DNA of 64,000 bases from DASQPR01 sp963797605. Lineage in GTDB: Bacteria; Actinomycetota; Actinomycetes; Mycobacteriales; Micromonosporaceae. A program made the position numbers and the translations under genes. The first letter of the stretch is position 1; each line of letters opens with the position of its first letter. Below, one piece after another: positions 16,921 to 24,975 of the stretch. The DNA lies in contig CAWCPX010000017.1 in the NCBI GenBank assembly GCA_963797605.1, positions 558,001 through 622,000 of the forward strand, read 5' to 3'. The notes beneath the pieces were generated by a model. The model was not told where the DNA came from and ran no database searches. It was given only the letters and a program-made list of their open reading frames with translations.

Positions 16921-19800
16921 TTACGGGAACGAGACGATGTCGACCGGGGTGGTGTTGGACGGTGTCTGCGCACCCGTGTCGTTGACGACGTGCGCGATGT
17001 TGCCGACGCCGCCGAGTGAGACCGTCAGGACATCGTGGAGATGGATGCCCGAGCCGGTCGGCACGCTGAACGAGTGGTAGGCGGTGATCGCCGGGGTCAC
17101 GTTGAAGTAGCAGTAACTGCCCCAGCCGTAGCCGGTGAAGTTCGTGACTGTCGATGCCACTTGGATGGCGGGGAACCCGACCTGGGATCCGTTCATCCAC
17201 GCGGCCGCGGACGGCGGGTCGTACGGCAATTCGTTCTGGAAGAAGGCGAAGTAGCCGTTGTTGCCGTTCCACTGCACTTCGGTCTTCTGGTAGTGCTCGA
17301 CGAAGATGCCGTACGCGTTGACGTTGTTGCCATTGACCGTCAGCCCGTTGTCGGCCGTGTTGGTGCCCCAGCCGACGCCGGAACCGTGGTCGGCGCGCCA
17401 CGCCCAGATGTGGTCGATGATCGCGTTGTTCTGGTTCACGATCAGGCTGTTCGTGGCCTTGCCGGCGATGTCGCCGCCGATCCGGAAGAAGATGTCCTGG
17501 ATCGTCGACGGGTCGGCGGAGTGGTCCACGGCCGAGCCGCTCGTGCCGAGCGTGAGCAGCGCGTTCGAGTTCGTCGTGCCGGCGTCGAAGAGGATGCCGG
17601 ACAGGCGCACTCCGCTGACGTCGGCGACGTGCATCGTGTCGACACCGTTCTGCGGGATGAGCGTCGGGAAGCCGATGCCCATGACCACGGTGTCGGCGTG
17701 GGTGACGTTGATCGTCTGGGTGATGTTGTAGACGCCAGGCGTGAAGAACAGGTTCAGGCCCTGCGCCAGCGCCGCGTTGATGTTCGCTTCCGAGTCACCT
17801 GGGTGGGCGACGTAGAACTGGTTCCACGGAATCGAACGGCCCGGCGTGTTGCCACCGATCCAGGACGCGCCGCTCGTATTCGCCTGCTTCGACGGCACGA
17901 ACACGTTGTAGTTGCCGGACGAGTCGAGGTAGAGGTACGGCTCGTCGATGCTGACCGGGGTGGTCGGGATCGTCGTGTACGGCGGGTTCGGGAACGACTG
18001 CGCCGGGGCGCCGACGACACCCTGGTTCGTCATGTTCCAGACGCCGTTCAAGTAGCCGCCGATGTTGCTGTTGCGGATGAAGAACTGCTGCTGCGAGTAC
18101 GGCTGCACGGTGCCGGTGATCCGGCTGTCCGAGATGTAGCCACCGCTGGCGTACCCGTATCCGTTCGGAGCCAGGTTCAGGTCACCCTGAATGTCCATGC
18201 GGCGGAACGGGCCGGCCTGCGCGACCGCCCAGCGGGTGAAGCCGGCGGATGGGAAGACCTCCAGGTTGCCGGCCGAGCGCCAGAAGTTCTGGGTCGCGTT
18301 GCCGGCGCTCCAGCCCGCGTCCACGGTGATGTCGCCGTGGATCTGGGTGCTGTCCGGGTTCAGGCCGAGACCCATGACCGACGTGTAGAAGCCGATCTGG
18401 TCGTTGAAGCCGCTGTAGCTACCCGGCTTGAACAGCTCGGCGTAACGCTGCGTGCCGAACTGGTTCGACTGCTGCGTGTTGAAGATGCTGTCGACCGACG
18501 CCTGGATGGTGGCGCCGCTCATCGACGGGTCGTAGACGATGACGTTCGGGCCCATCGCGCCGCCGACCGGCACCGTGACCGTGCCCGTCGTCGTGGCCGT
18601 CGCCGTGTTGGACGCCGCTGAAGCGTTGCCCGCCGCGTCGATCGCCTTGACCGTGTACGAGTAGCTGGTATTCGCCGCGAGACCGGTGTCCGTGTAGGAC
18701 AGGCCCGTGACCGTGGTGACGAGCGTGGCACCGCGGTAGACCCGGTAGCCTGTGACGCCGACGTTGTCGGTCGAGGCCGACCAGCTCAGCGGAACCGTGC
18801 TCGACGTGGTGGCACCGGCGGTGAGGTTGCCGGGAGCCGACGGAGGCGTGGTGTCCGTGCCACCGCCGCCCGTGCCGAGGTAGACACCGAACTCCCAGAG
18901 CGAGTAGCCGTACTGGGTGTGGCGGACGGTGCCGTACATCCGGACGTAGCGGCCGGAACCGGTCACGGGAAGCGTCTGCACGCCGCCGGGGCCGGTCGTG
19001 GTGCTGTAGATCGACGTCCACGTCGCGTTGTCGTTCGAGGTCTGGATCTGGAACGACGACGCGTACGCGGTCTCCCAGTTGAGCACGACCTGGCAGATCG
19101 TCTGCGTGGAGCCGAGGTCGACGTCGAGCCACTGCGGGTCACTCGCGGCACTCGACCAGCGGGTACCGGTGTTTCCGTCGAACGCGGACGCGGCCGGGGT
19201 GCCCGCGTTCTCGATCGACGACGCGGTGGCCGTCTTGCCCTGGGCAGCGTTCGTGGTCGTGTTGCAACCGGTGCCGCCCCCGCCGCCCGCGGTGCCGTAG
19301 ACCTGGAACTCCCACAGCGAGTAGCCGTAGCCGGTGGCGCGCGCTGTGCCATTCATGCGCACGTAGCGACCGGAACCGCTTACGGTCAGCGTTTGCACGC
19401 CGCCGGTGCCGGTCGTGGTGCTGTAGATGTTGGTCCACGTGGTGCCGTCGGTGGACGTCTGGATCTGGAACGCGGTCGCGTACGCGGCCTCCCAGTTGAG
19501 CACGACCGACGTGATCGTGTCGGTGGCGCCGAGGTCAACCTGCAGCCACTGGGGGTCGCTGAATGCGCTCGACCAACGGGTGCCGGTGTTGCCGTCGACG
19601 GCCAGCGAAGCCGGGGTGCCGGCGTTCTCGGTGGACGACGCGGTGGCCGACTGCCCCTGCGAGAGCAGGGTGCCGGCGGCGTGGGCGGCCTGCGAGGAGG
19701 TCGCCACGAAGTAGGCGGTGATGAGGAACGCGATGGTCAGCGCAGTCGCGAGCACGCGGAAGCGTTGCCGGAGCGTGCCGGGGGCGGGCACTACGTGCAT
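16921..19800 (-). CDS. Secreted F5/8 type C - FN3 - beta-helix protein, putative glycoside hydrolase
   Basis: A 959-residue exported protein. After a signal peptide (ALTIAFLITAYFVATSSQAA) come two F5/8 type C (CBM32-like) carbohydrate-binding domains (about 45-180 and 190-325, both with DGNTGTRWSS and SLWEF), a fibronectin type III domain (about 335-425, TTPPSAPGNLTAG to AATNTATAT-like end), and a roughly 520-residue module typical of a right-handed parallel beta-helix (ASVDSIFNTQQSNQFGTQRY, FYVAHPGDSEANINAALAQG, DHIWAWRADHGSGVGWGTN). Similar modules are seen in proteins loosely related to GH55-like glucanases; catalytic residues cannot be assigned. The ATG at 19800 has GGGAGA 6 nt upstream. 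It sits beside a sugar importer and carries its own promoter and operator. Confidence 0.8.
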   Translation of the reverse strand: MHVVPAPGTLRQRFRVLATALTIAFLITAYFVATSSQAAHAAGTLLSQGQSATASSTENAGTPASLAVDGNTGTRWSSAFSDPQWLQVDLGATDTITSVVLNWEAAYATAFQIQTSTDGTTWTNIYSTTTGTGGVQTLTVSGSGRYVRMNGTARATGYGYSLWEFQVYGTAGGGGGTGCNTTTNAAQGKTATASSIENAGTPAASAFDGNTGTRWSSAASDPQWLDVDLGSTQTICQVVLNWETAYASSFQIQTSNDNATWTSIYSTTTGPGGVQTLPVTGSGRYVRMYGTVRHTQYGYSLWEFGVYLGTGGGGTDTTPPSAPGNLTAGATTSSTVPLSWSASTDNVGVTGYRVYRGATLVTTVTGLSYTDTGLAANTSYSYTVKAIDAAGNASAASNTATATTTGTVTVPVGGAMGPNVIVYDPSMSGATIQASVDSIFNTQQSNQFGTQRYAELFKPGSYSGFNDQIGFYTSVMGLGLNPDSTQIHGDITVDAGWSAGNATQNFWRSAGNLEVFPSAGFTRWAVAQAGPFRRMDIQGDLNLAPNGYGYASGGYISDSRITGTVQPYSQQQFFIRNSNIGGYLNGVWNMTNQGVVGAPAQSFPNPPYTTIPTTPVSIDEPYLYLDSSGNYNVFVPSKQANTSGASWIGGNTPGRSIPWNQFYVAHPGDSEANINAALAQGLNLFFTPGVYNITQTINVTHADTVVMGIGFPTLIPQNGVDTMHVADVSGVRLSGILFDAGTTNSNALLTLGTSGSAVDHSADPSTIQDIFFRIGGDIAGKATNSLIVNQNNAIIDHIWAWRADHGSGVGWGTNTADNGLTVNGNNVNAYGIFVEHYQKTEVQWNGNNGYFAFFQNELPYDPPSAAAWMNGSQVGFPAIQVASTVTNFTGYGWGSYCYFNVTPAITAYHSFSVPTGSGIHLHDVLTVSLGGVGNIAHVVNDTGAQTPSNTTPVDIVSFP

Positions 19801-19915
19801 GGGCTCTCCCTGATGGGAATGTTGGGGGATGCCGGTGCCGCCGCCGTGGGTAGTCGGCGACACCGGCGCGTAACGGTTTCCGAGACCGCGTGAACATGCG
19901 GTTTCGGCGGTGTTT

Positions 19916-19930
19916 CCAAGAGCGCTCCTG
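19916..19930. promoter_or_regulatory. AGCGCT-centred operator overlapping the predicted start site
   Basis: CCAAGAGCGCTCCTG is an imperfect palindrome with the AGCGCT core (19921-19926) of LacI-family operators such as the CebR box TGGGAGCGCTCCCA. It covers the predicted transcription start, a position expected for repression. The related GGAGAGCGCTTCC lies at 20023-20035. Confidence 0.45.
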
Positions 19931-19935
19931 CGACG

Positions 19936-19964
19936 AGATTCTTGCGGGCGACGACGGATGTCAA
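19936..19964 (-). promoter_or_regulatory. Candidate promoter of the secreted beta-helix protein
   Basis: On the minus strand a perfect -35 TTGACA (19959-19964) is followed after 17 bp by GAATCT (19936-19941) as a weak -10. Transcription would start near 19929, leaving a leader of about 130 nt before the ATG at 19800. Confidence 0.5.
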
Positions 19965-20022
19965 TATGACAAAAGCGGCACAGGCCGCAGCCGCGCGCGC
20001 TTTGCCATGCCGCACAACCTGC

Positions 20023-20035
20023 GGAGAGCGCTTCC
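20023..20035. promoter_or_regulatory. Second AGCGCT-centred palindrome
   Basis: GGAGAGCGCTTCC has near-dyad symmetry around AGCGCT (20027-20032), about 60 bp upstream of the TTGACA box. It could be a second site for the same LacI-type regulator. No such regulator gene is in the window. Confidence 0.4.
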
Positions 20036-20155
20036 ACCAGCGCTTTTGCCGTCGACGCGGATCGATGGGGGATCTTTCAAGACTCGAAAAAAGTTATTCG
20101 CCATTCGCCAATCCGGTCAAAAATTCGGCACACTTCTAACATGTGGACACCGGCG

Positions 20156-20989
20156 CTACCGGCAGAAGTCGACGATCTCGCGGTCGGTGTCGGCGGCTCG
20201 GAGCATCGGCATCGTGTGGTGGGTCTGGCCGGGCAACAGCCGCACATCAACCCGCAGCATCGCGGCCCGCGCGGTCGCCGCGACCTTGCCGACGTCGTGC
20301 ATCTTCGACTCCGCCGCGAGCAGCACGAGCGTCGGCACGTCGAGCGCGCGCAGGGCCGCGGCATGGGGACGGCGCGGCTTCACGATCTTCGGGAGCTTCC
20401 GTCCGCTCCGAAGGTCGCGCAGCCGCTCGAACGCCGGGTCGATCCGGGCACCGCCAGTCTCCCAGCGGAAAAAGGCGGATCCGTTTCCGGTCAGCAGGAA
20501 CGGCGCCGCGTGTAGGAGATAGCGGGTGGCATAACCGCCGAAACACGTCGACGGATCGAGCAACACGAGCCGGCGGATCCGAGAGCGCGCGTGGATCGCG
20601 TAGCTCAGGGCGAGCCAGGCGCCGTAAGAGTGTCCACAGAGGTCGGTTTCGGTCAGATCGAGGCCGGCCATCACGGCATCGAGCCAGCTCATCATGTCGG
20701 CCGGAGTGCGGGGTGGTCGCGACAACTCGCCCAGCCCGGCCTCGTTGATCTGATCGATCGCGTACACCCGGTGGCCCCTGGAGAGGTCTTGCACGTTGTT
20801 GAACCAGACCGTCGACGTGCAGCCGCTCCCATGCAACAGCACCAGCGGCGGCGCCTCAGCCAGGCCGCAGGCGTTGACCCGTGTGGTGCCGAAGGGCGTC
20901 GCGACGTCGAGCGAGTCGACCGTGACCGGCCATTTCGCCAGGACCTGCGCGTAGGCCGCGAGATACGTTTCGCGCTCGGTCGTCACCAC
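20156..20989 (-). CDS. Alpha/beta hydrolase
   Basis: Cytoplasmic alpha/beta hydrolase of about 277 residues, substrate unknown. The oxyanion segment LVLLHGSGCTSTVWF, the nucleophile elbow GHSYGAWLAL (Ser), the acid in the strand VPTLVLLAAESKM and the base His in LLPGQTHHTMP are visible. The first of two adjacent GTG codons (20989) has AAGGGGG 6 nt upstream; a TTG at 21025 would lie inside the operator. It is divergent from a MarR-family regulator across a shared palindrome and is probably controlled by it. Confidence 0.82.
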   Translation of the reverse strand: MVTTERETYLAAYAQVLAKWPVTVDSLDVATPFGTTRVNACGLAEAPPLVLLHGSGCTSTVWFNNVQDLSRGHRVYAIDQINEAGLGELSRPPRTPADMMSWLDAVMAGLDLTETDLCGHSYGAWLALSYAIHARSRIRRLVLLDPSTCFGGYATRYLLHAAPFLLTGNGSAFFRWETGGARIDPAFERLRDLRSGRKLPKIVKPRRPHAAALRALDVPTLVLLAAESKMHDVGKVAATARAAMLRVDVRLLPGQTHHTMPMLRAADTDREIVDFCR

Positions 20990-21007
20990 GGCATGCCCCC
21001 TTGGTAG

Positions 21008-21027
21008 TATTCTCTCGACAGACAATA
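21008..21027. promoter_or_regulatory. MarR-type operator between divergent genes
   Basis: TATTCTCTCGACAGACAATA is a 20-bp interrupted palindrome (TATT-N-TCT, 4 nt, AGA... AATA) between the hydrolase and the MarR gene. Its size and AT-rich outer arms fit a MarR dimer site; it would overlap both promoters. Confidence 0.6.
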
Positions 21028-21058
21028 CTCTCGTTTACCGAGATATATGGGAGCGCTT

Positions 21059-21529
21059 GTGACTGGCTCTGACGACGGCGATCCCGGCATGCGGATGATC
21101 CATCTCATGCGATCGCTCACCGTCGAGTTCGACCTGTTCGCGGCCGGTTTCGCCCGGCGGCACAGCCTGCACATGACCGACCTGCGCGCGCTGATCCAGT
21201 TGCTCGACGCGGCCCGGGCCGACGTGCGCGCGACCCCCGGCTGGCTCGGCGAGCAACTCGGGCTCAACTCCGCCTCCACGACCGCGCTGATCGACCGGCT
21301 CGCCGCAGCAGGTTACGTCGCCCGCGTGCATGACTCGGTCGACCGGCGGCGGGTGCTCCTCGATGTCACCGACGCCGCGAAAGCCGTCGGCGCAACCTAC
21401 TTCGGGCCATTGTTCACCCAGCTCACGGCCACTATGCGCGCGTTCACGCCGGCCGAACAGGCCATCGCGCGCCGCTTCCTCGAAGCCATGCGTGACACCG
21501 TCGTCGCCCACCGGGAAACCGAAATCTGA
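21059..21529 (+). CDS. MarR family transcriptional regulator
   Basis: Winged-helix regulator of about 156 residues. The DNA-binding part reads TPGWLGEQLGLNSASTTALI then DRLAAAGYVARVHDSVDRRR with the wing VLLDVTDAAK, the canonical MarR pattern. I prefer the GTG at 21059 (GGGAG 5 nt upstream); the ATG at 21047 is in frame and would add four residues. Divergent from the alpha/beta hydrolase, with the palindrome in between suggesting autorepression and control of the hydrolase. Confidence 0.85.
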   Translation: MTGSDDGDPGMRMIHLMRSLTVEFDLFAAGFARRHSLHMTDLRALIQLLDAARADVRATPGWLGEQLGLNSASTTALIDRLAAAGYVARVHDSVDRRRVLLDVTDAAKAVGATYFGPLFTQLTATMRAFTPAEQAIARRFLEAMRDTVVAHRETEI

Positions 21530-21662
21530 AGATCAACTTCATCACACGGGTACGGGTGCCCGAACCACAACTGCCGGCCCAGACGGGCAACCGCTCCGCG
21601 TGGCGCCGGTCCCCCGAACCGCCCGTCGCCGGGACGCCGGGACGCCGGGACGCATGGCTCGA

Positions 21663-21724
21663 CGGATCTTGACACTTATCGGGCTCTCGGCGGCGCGGTT
21701 GACCCCGATAAGTGTCAAGATCCG
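21663..21724. repeat. Long inverted repeat with 21-bp perfect arms
   Basis: The arm CGGATCTTGACACTTATCGGG (one base over the middle given here only as positions 21663-21683) pairs perfectly with 21704-21724 around a 20-nt loop. Each arm contains a TTGACA-like hexamer. The length and perfection exceed ordinary terminators. It may be a dispersed palindromic element, a terminator for the MarR gene, or a regulator site. Confidence 0.8.
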
Positions 21725-21900
21725 GAGATCATGGGAGACCGTTCCCCGATTCGGGCGGCCCTGGCGGCGGATCCGGGTGGCGGCGTCGTGACGATTTACG
21801 ACACGTGACCGGCATTTCCGGAATGTCGACACGCCACTGCCCGGGCATCCGGTCACTCGGCACTGCCCGGCATCCGGCCGCTTGCCACGGCACCCAGCAC

Positions 21901-21956
21901 AGCCACCGAGCCACCGAGCCACCGAGCCACCGAGCCACCGAGCCACCGAGCCACCG
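21901..21956. repeat. Seven tandem copies of AGCCACCG
   Basis: An uninterrupted run of seven identical 8-bp units ending about 135 bp before the ABC exporter ATP-binding gene. The perfect identity suggests recent slippage, and the copy number could vary between strains. Confidence 0.9.
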
Positions 21957-22090
21957 AGCATCATGGGCGCGCGTGTCAGCGGCGTGTGCGTGGGATGTCA
22001 GCGGTGGCGTGCATGCTCGACGCATCCGAGCACCCGGCGGACCCCCGCCACCGGAAACGCCGGATGCTCTCGCCACGAAGGGTTCCCACA

Positions 22091-23062
22091 ATGACCTACG
22101 CAATCCAGGCCGAAGGCCTGGTCAAGCGCTTCGGGAAGACGGTGGCCGTGGCCGGCGTCGACCTGACGGTGCGGCCGGGCACGGTCTTTGGCCTGCTCGG
22201 ACCCAACGGCGCCGGCAAGACGACGGTCGTCCGCATGCTCGCCACGCTGCTCAAGCCCGATGGCGGCACCGCGAGCGTCGACGGCTTCGACATCGCGCGT
22301 GACGCCGACCAGGTGCGCGCGCGGATCGGCCTCACCGGGCAGTACGCGGCCGTCGACGAAGACCTCACCGGTTTCGAGAACCTGCTGCTGATCGCGCGGC
22401 TGCTCGAGATCCCGCGCCGCGAAGCCAAGGAACGTGCGCGTGATCTCCTGGAGCGCTTCGAGTTGGCCGAGGCCGGCAACCGTTCCGCGAAAACCTACTC
22501 CGGCGGCATGCGGCGCCGGCTCGACCTGGCCGCGAGCCTGATCAGCACGCCGAAGATCCTCTTCCTCGACGAGCCGACGACCGGCCTGGACCCGCGCAGC
22601 CGCGGCGACGTGTGGGCGATGGTCCGCGAACTCGTGGCCGAGGGCACCACGGTGCTCCTCACGACGCAGTACCTGGACGAGGCCGACCGGCTCGCCAACG
22701 AGATCGCGGTGATCGACCACGGTTCGGTCATCGCGTCCGGCACATCCGCCGAACTGAAGGCGAAGGTCGGCGGACAGACGCTCGATGTACGCCCCACCGA
22801 CCCGGCCGACCTCACCACCGTCGGCGAGATCGTCGCGGCCGCGGTCGGCCGGCCACCGACGAGCACCGCCGAAGATCCGGGGCTGCTGTCGGTGGCCGTC
22901 GACGACGCGCAGGCACTGCCGATCGTCGTCGCGCGCCTGCAATCCGAGCACATCGCGATCACCGAACTGGCGCTGCGCCTGGCCAGCCTCGACGAGGTCT
23001 TCCTCGCGCTGACCGGCCACACCGCCGAAGACGAGTCCGTCACCGTGAAGGGGAAGAAATGA
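22091..23062 (+). CDS. ABC exporter ATP-binding protein (DrrA-like)
   Basis: ATPase of a daunorubicin-resistance-type exporter, 323 residues. Walker A GPNGAGKTTVVRML, the signature YSGGMRRRLDLAASLI, Walker B ILFLDEPTTGLDPRSR and the switch histidine region TTVLLTTQYLDEADRLAN are intact, followed by the DrrA-type C-terminal domain with SLDEVFLALTGH. The ATG at 22091 has GAAGGG upstream. The stop overlaps the permease ATG (ATGA). The substrate is unknown; such pairs export drugs, lipids or antibiotics. Confidence 0.92.
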   Translation: MTYAIQAEGLVKRFGKTVAVAGVDLTVRPGTVFGLLGPNGAGKTTVVRMLATLLKPDGGTASVDGFDIARDADQVRARIGLTGQYAAVDEDLTGFENLLLIARLLEIPRREAKERARDLLERFELAEAGNRSAKTYSGGMRRRLDLAASLISTPKILFLDEPTTGLDPRSRGDVWAMVRELVAEGTTVLLTTQYLDEADRLANEIAVIDHGSVIASGTSAELKAKVGGQTLDVRPTDPADLTTVGEIVAAAVGRPPTSTAEDPGLLSVAVDDAQALPIVVARLQSEHIAITELALRLASLDEVFLALTGHTAEDESVTVKGKK

Positions 23063-23874
23063 GTGCCATCGCGGCCGCGCCGGCGCCGATCCACGCCCGG
23101 CGCATCGGCCCGGTCCGGGCGTTCCGCCACGCCAACACGCTCGCCTGGCGGGCGCTGGTGCGGATCAAGCGCAACCCGGAGCAACTGCTCGACGTCACGT
23201 TGCAGCCGATCGTCTTCGTGACGCTGTTCGTCTTCCTGTTCGGCGGGGCCATCGCGGGCCAGAGCCGCCACTCGTATCTGCAGTTCGTGCTGCCCGGCAT
23301 CATGGTGCAGACGCTGCTGTTCGCGAGCATGGGCACCGGCGTCGGGCTCAACACCGACGTGTCGAAGGGCATCTTCGATCGTTTCCGGAGCCTGCCGATC
23401 GCCCGTTCGGCGCCGTTGACCGGCACGATCTTCGGCGACTTCTTCCGCTACATCGCCTCGCTGGTCGTGCTGTTCGCGTACGGTTCGCTGCTCGGCTTCC
23501 GGGTGCAGACGAACGCGCTCTGGTTCCTCGGCGGCGTCGTGCTGATGATGGGATTCGCGTTCGCGCTCGGATGGATCTGGGTGCTACTCGGCCTCTACGT
23601 GCCGACTCCGCAGAGTGTGCAGGGATTCGGCTTCATCATCATGTTCCCGCTGACGTTCGGCTCCAACGTGTTCGTCGCAACGCAGACGCTGCCGGGCTGG
23701 TTGCAGGCGTGGGTGAAGGTCAATCCGGTGACCGCGTTGACGAGCGCGGAACGCGGACTGCTGCTGGGCAACGGCCCGATCGCGACGCCGGTGTGGCACT
23801 CGCTCGCGTGGGCGGCCGCGATCATCATCGTGTTCGCGCCGCTCGCCGTCCGCCGCTACCGCCGCATCGCGTAG
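23059..23874 (+). CDS. ABC-2 type exporter permease (DrrB-like)
   Basis: Membrane partner of the preceding ATPase, 271 residues with six predicted spans. The ABC-2 pattern is clear: an N-terminal cytoplasmic stretch ending NTLAWRALVRIKRNPEQLLD, the first span PIVFVTLFVFLFGGAIAG, VLPGIMVQTLLFASMGTGVG, and the C-terminal LPGWLQAWVKVNPVTALTSA. Its start overlaps the ATPase stop by 4 nt, so the subunits are co-translated. Confidence 0.92.
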   Translation: MSAIAAAPAPIHARRIGPVRAFRHANTLAWRALVRIKRNPEQLLDVTLQPIVFVTLFVFLFGGAIAGQSRHSYLQFVLPGIMVQTLLFASMGTGVGLNTDVSKGIFDRFRSLPIARSAPLTGTIFGDFFRYIASLVVLFAYGSLLGFRVQTNALWFLGGVVLMMGFAFALGWIWVLLGLYVPTPQSVQGFGFIIMFPLTFGSNVFVATQTLPGWLQAWVKVNPVTALTSAERGLLLGNGPIATPVWHSLAWAAAIIIVFAPLAVRRYRRIA

Positions 23875-23883
23875 ACACGTGAG

Positions 23884-23922
23884 CGCTCCGGACCGGCCCA
23901 CGAACCGCGCCGGCCCGGAGCG
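23884..23922 (+). terminator. Hairpin after the ABC exporter operon
   Basis: CGCTCCGG and CCGGAGCG flank an inner CCGG/CCGG pairing about 10 nt downstream of the permease stop. This is a GC-rich stem without a T-run. Confidence 0.6.
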
Positions 23923-23931
23923 TGGCTAGCT

Positions 23932-24030
23932 TGTCGGCGGCGGCGGGGTCGAAGTCGCCGTTGGCGAGCAGTGCGCGGAGCTTCAGGACGGCTTCGGCGC
24001 CGGCGCTCCGCCCGACTGTCGACGCGTTCC
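23932..24030 (-). pseudogene. Possible transposase C-terminal remnant
   Basis: Read on the minus strand, about 30 codons give SAGAEAVLKLRALLANGDFD, resembling the ending of ISKra4-like transposases (a GAEA-x-L-x-LRAL-x-NGD pattern). No upstream part, terminal repeats or target duplication remain. It could be a chance reading in GC-rich DNA, so I regard it only as a candidate fossil between two unrelated operons. Confidence 0.3.
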
Positions 24031-24079
24031 TCCGACAAATTCGCTACCCGACGACGGAGCGCAGTGATACACATCCGAG

Positions 24080-24853
24080 GTGCAAAAGATTTTGGGGTTC
24101 CCCGATGTCCTGCGGCTGATCGAAGACCGCTCGGCCGCGTTCCGCGCCGCGATCGCGTCCGCCCCCGACCTTGACGTCCAGGTCCCGACCTGCCCGGACT
24201 GGACGCTGCGCGAACTGGCGCAGCACCTCGGCGACGGCCGCCGCCGCCAGGCCGCCATCATCGCGGCCGGCCCGGGCGCCGAGCCCCCGGCGAGGACGGA
24301 CCCGAAGGGCGCCCCGACCGCGCCCCGCGACCGCGAAGCCCTGGACGCCTGGCTCGCCGAGTCGACCGAGCTCATGCTCGACGCGATGCGCGAGGCCGGC
24401 CCGGACCGCGGCTGCTGGACCTGGTGGGGCCGCTCGCAGGCCCCGGAGACCAGCGGAGCCGTAGCTCGGCACCAGGTCCAGGAGATCGCCGTCCACACCT
24501 ACGACGCCCAGCTCACCCAGGGGGCTGCACAGCCGCTGCCGACGGAGGTCGCGGTCGAGGGCGTCGACGAGTTCCTGACGACCGTCTCGGCGACGACCGT
24601 CCCCTGGCCGTTCAAGCCGGCGACCATCGACCTGCACACGACCGAGGGCCGCTCCTGGCGCCTGACCCTGGGCGCCGACGGCGTCCGCTGCGACGACCTC
24701 GCCGCCGACGCGAAGCCGGGCGACATGGCGATGCGAGGCGCAGCGAGCGAACTGATCCTCTACTTCTACGAGCGCGGCCCGCTCGACGGCCTGGAGACCA
24801 CCGGCGACACCGAGCCGATGGAGCAGCTCGCAGACTGGGACCCGAACGCGTGA
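24080..24853 (+). CDS. Maleylpyruvate isomerase family mycothiol-dependent enzyme
   Basis: A 257-residue protein of the actinobacterial TIGR03083/DinB-like family. Typical are the start LRLIEDRSAAFRAAIA, PTCPDWTLRELAQHLG with the first metal-binding His, TWWGRSQAPETSGAVARHQV followed by a QEIAVHTYDAQ segment with further His residues, and a C-terminal SCP2/MDMPI-C-like part ending GAASELILYFYERGPLDGLE. Characterised members are mycothiol-dependent maleylpyruvate isomerases; most are uncharacterised, so the reaction here is unknown. The start is a GTG with a weak ribosome site. Convergent with the SARP/LAL regulator. Confidence 0.85.
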   Translation: MQKILGFPDVLRLIEDRSAAFRAAIASAPDLDVQVPTCPDWTLRELAQHLGDGRRRQAAIIAAGPGAEPPARTDPKGAPTAPRDREALDAWLAESTELMLDAMREAGPDRGCWTWWGRSQAPETSGAVARHQVQEIAVHTYDAQLTQGAAQPLPTEVAVEGVDEFLTTVSATTVPWPFKPATIDLHTTEGRSWRLTLGADGVRCDDLAADAKPGDMAMRGAASELILYFYERGPLDGLETTGDTEPMEQLADWDPNA

Positions 24854-24975
24854 AAGGGCACTTGTGACGCATCTGCCGGTTGTGCGCGCGCTCCCGCGGG
24901 CGTCACTGCGTCTCATCCGATCGGTTCCGGCCCCGCCGCCGCCAACACGGTAGGCGTTCCCGGTCAGAGCACCAG

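Larger units (their letters stand above)
19801..20155. other. Intergenic region upstream of the secreted beta-helix protein
   Basis: About 350 bp with no gene. It contains the promoter and two AGCGCT-centred boxes listed separately, and an AT-richer stretch at 20080-20140 near the end of the alpha/beta hydrolase gene. Nothing else recognisable. Confidence 0.6.
21530..22090. other. Repeat-rich intergenic region, no gene seen
   Basis: About 560 bp without a supportable gene. It holds GCCGGGAC-type short tandem repeats at about 21625-21655, a 21-bp inverted repeat at 21663-21724, a direct repeat of CACTGCCCGG-CATCCGG (21834-21880) and seven copies of an 8-bp unit (21901-21956), followed by the ABC exporter start. 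Confidence 0.7.

Noticed and set aside
21901..21956. CRISPR array
   Set aside because: The repeats are 8 bp and directly adjacent without spacers; there are no cas genes in the window.
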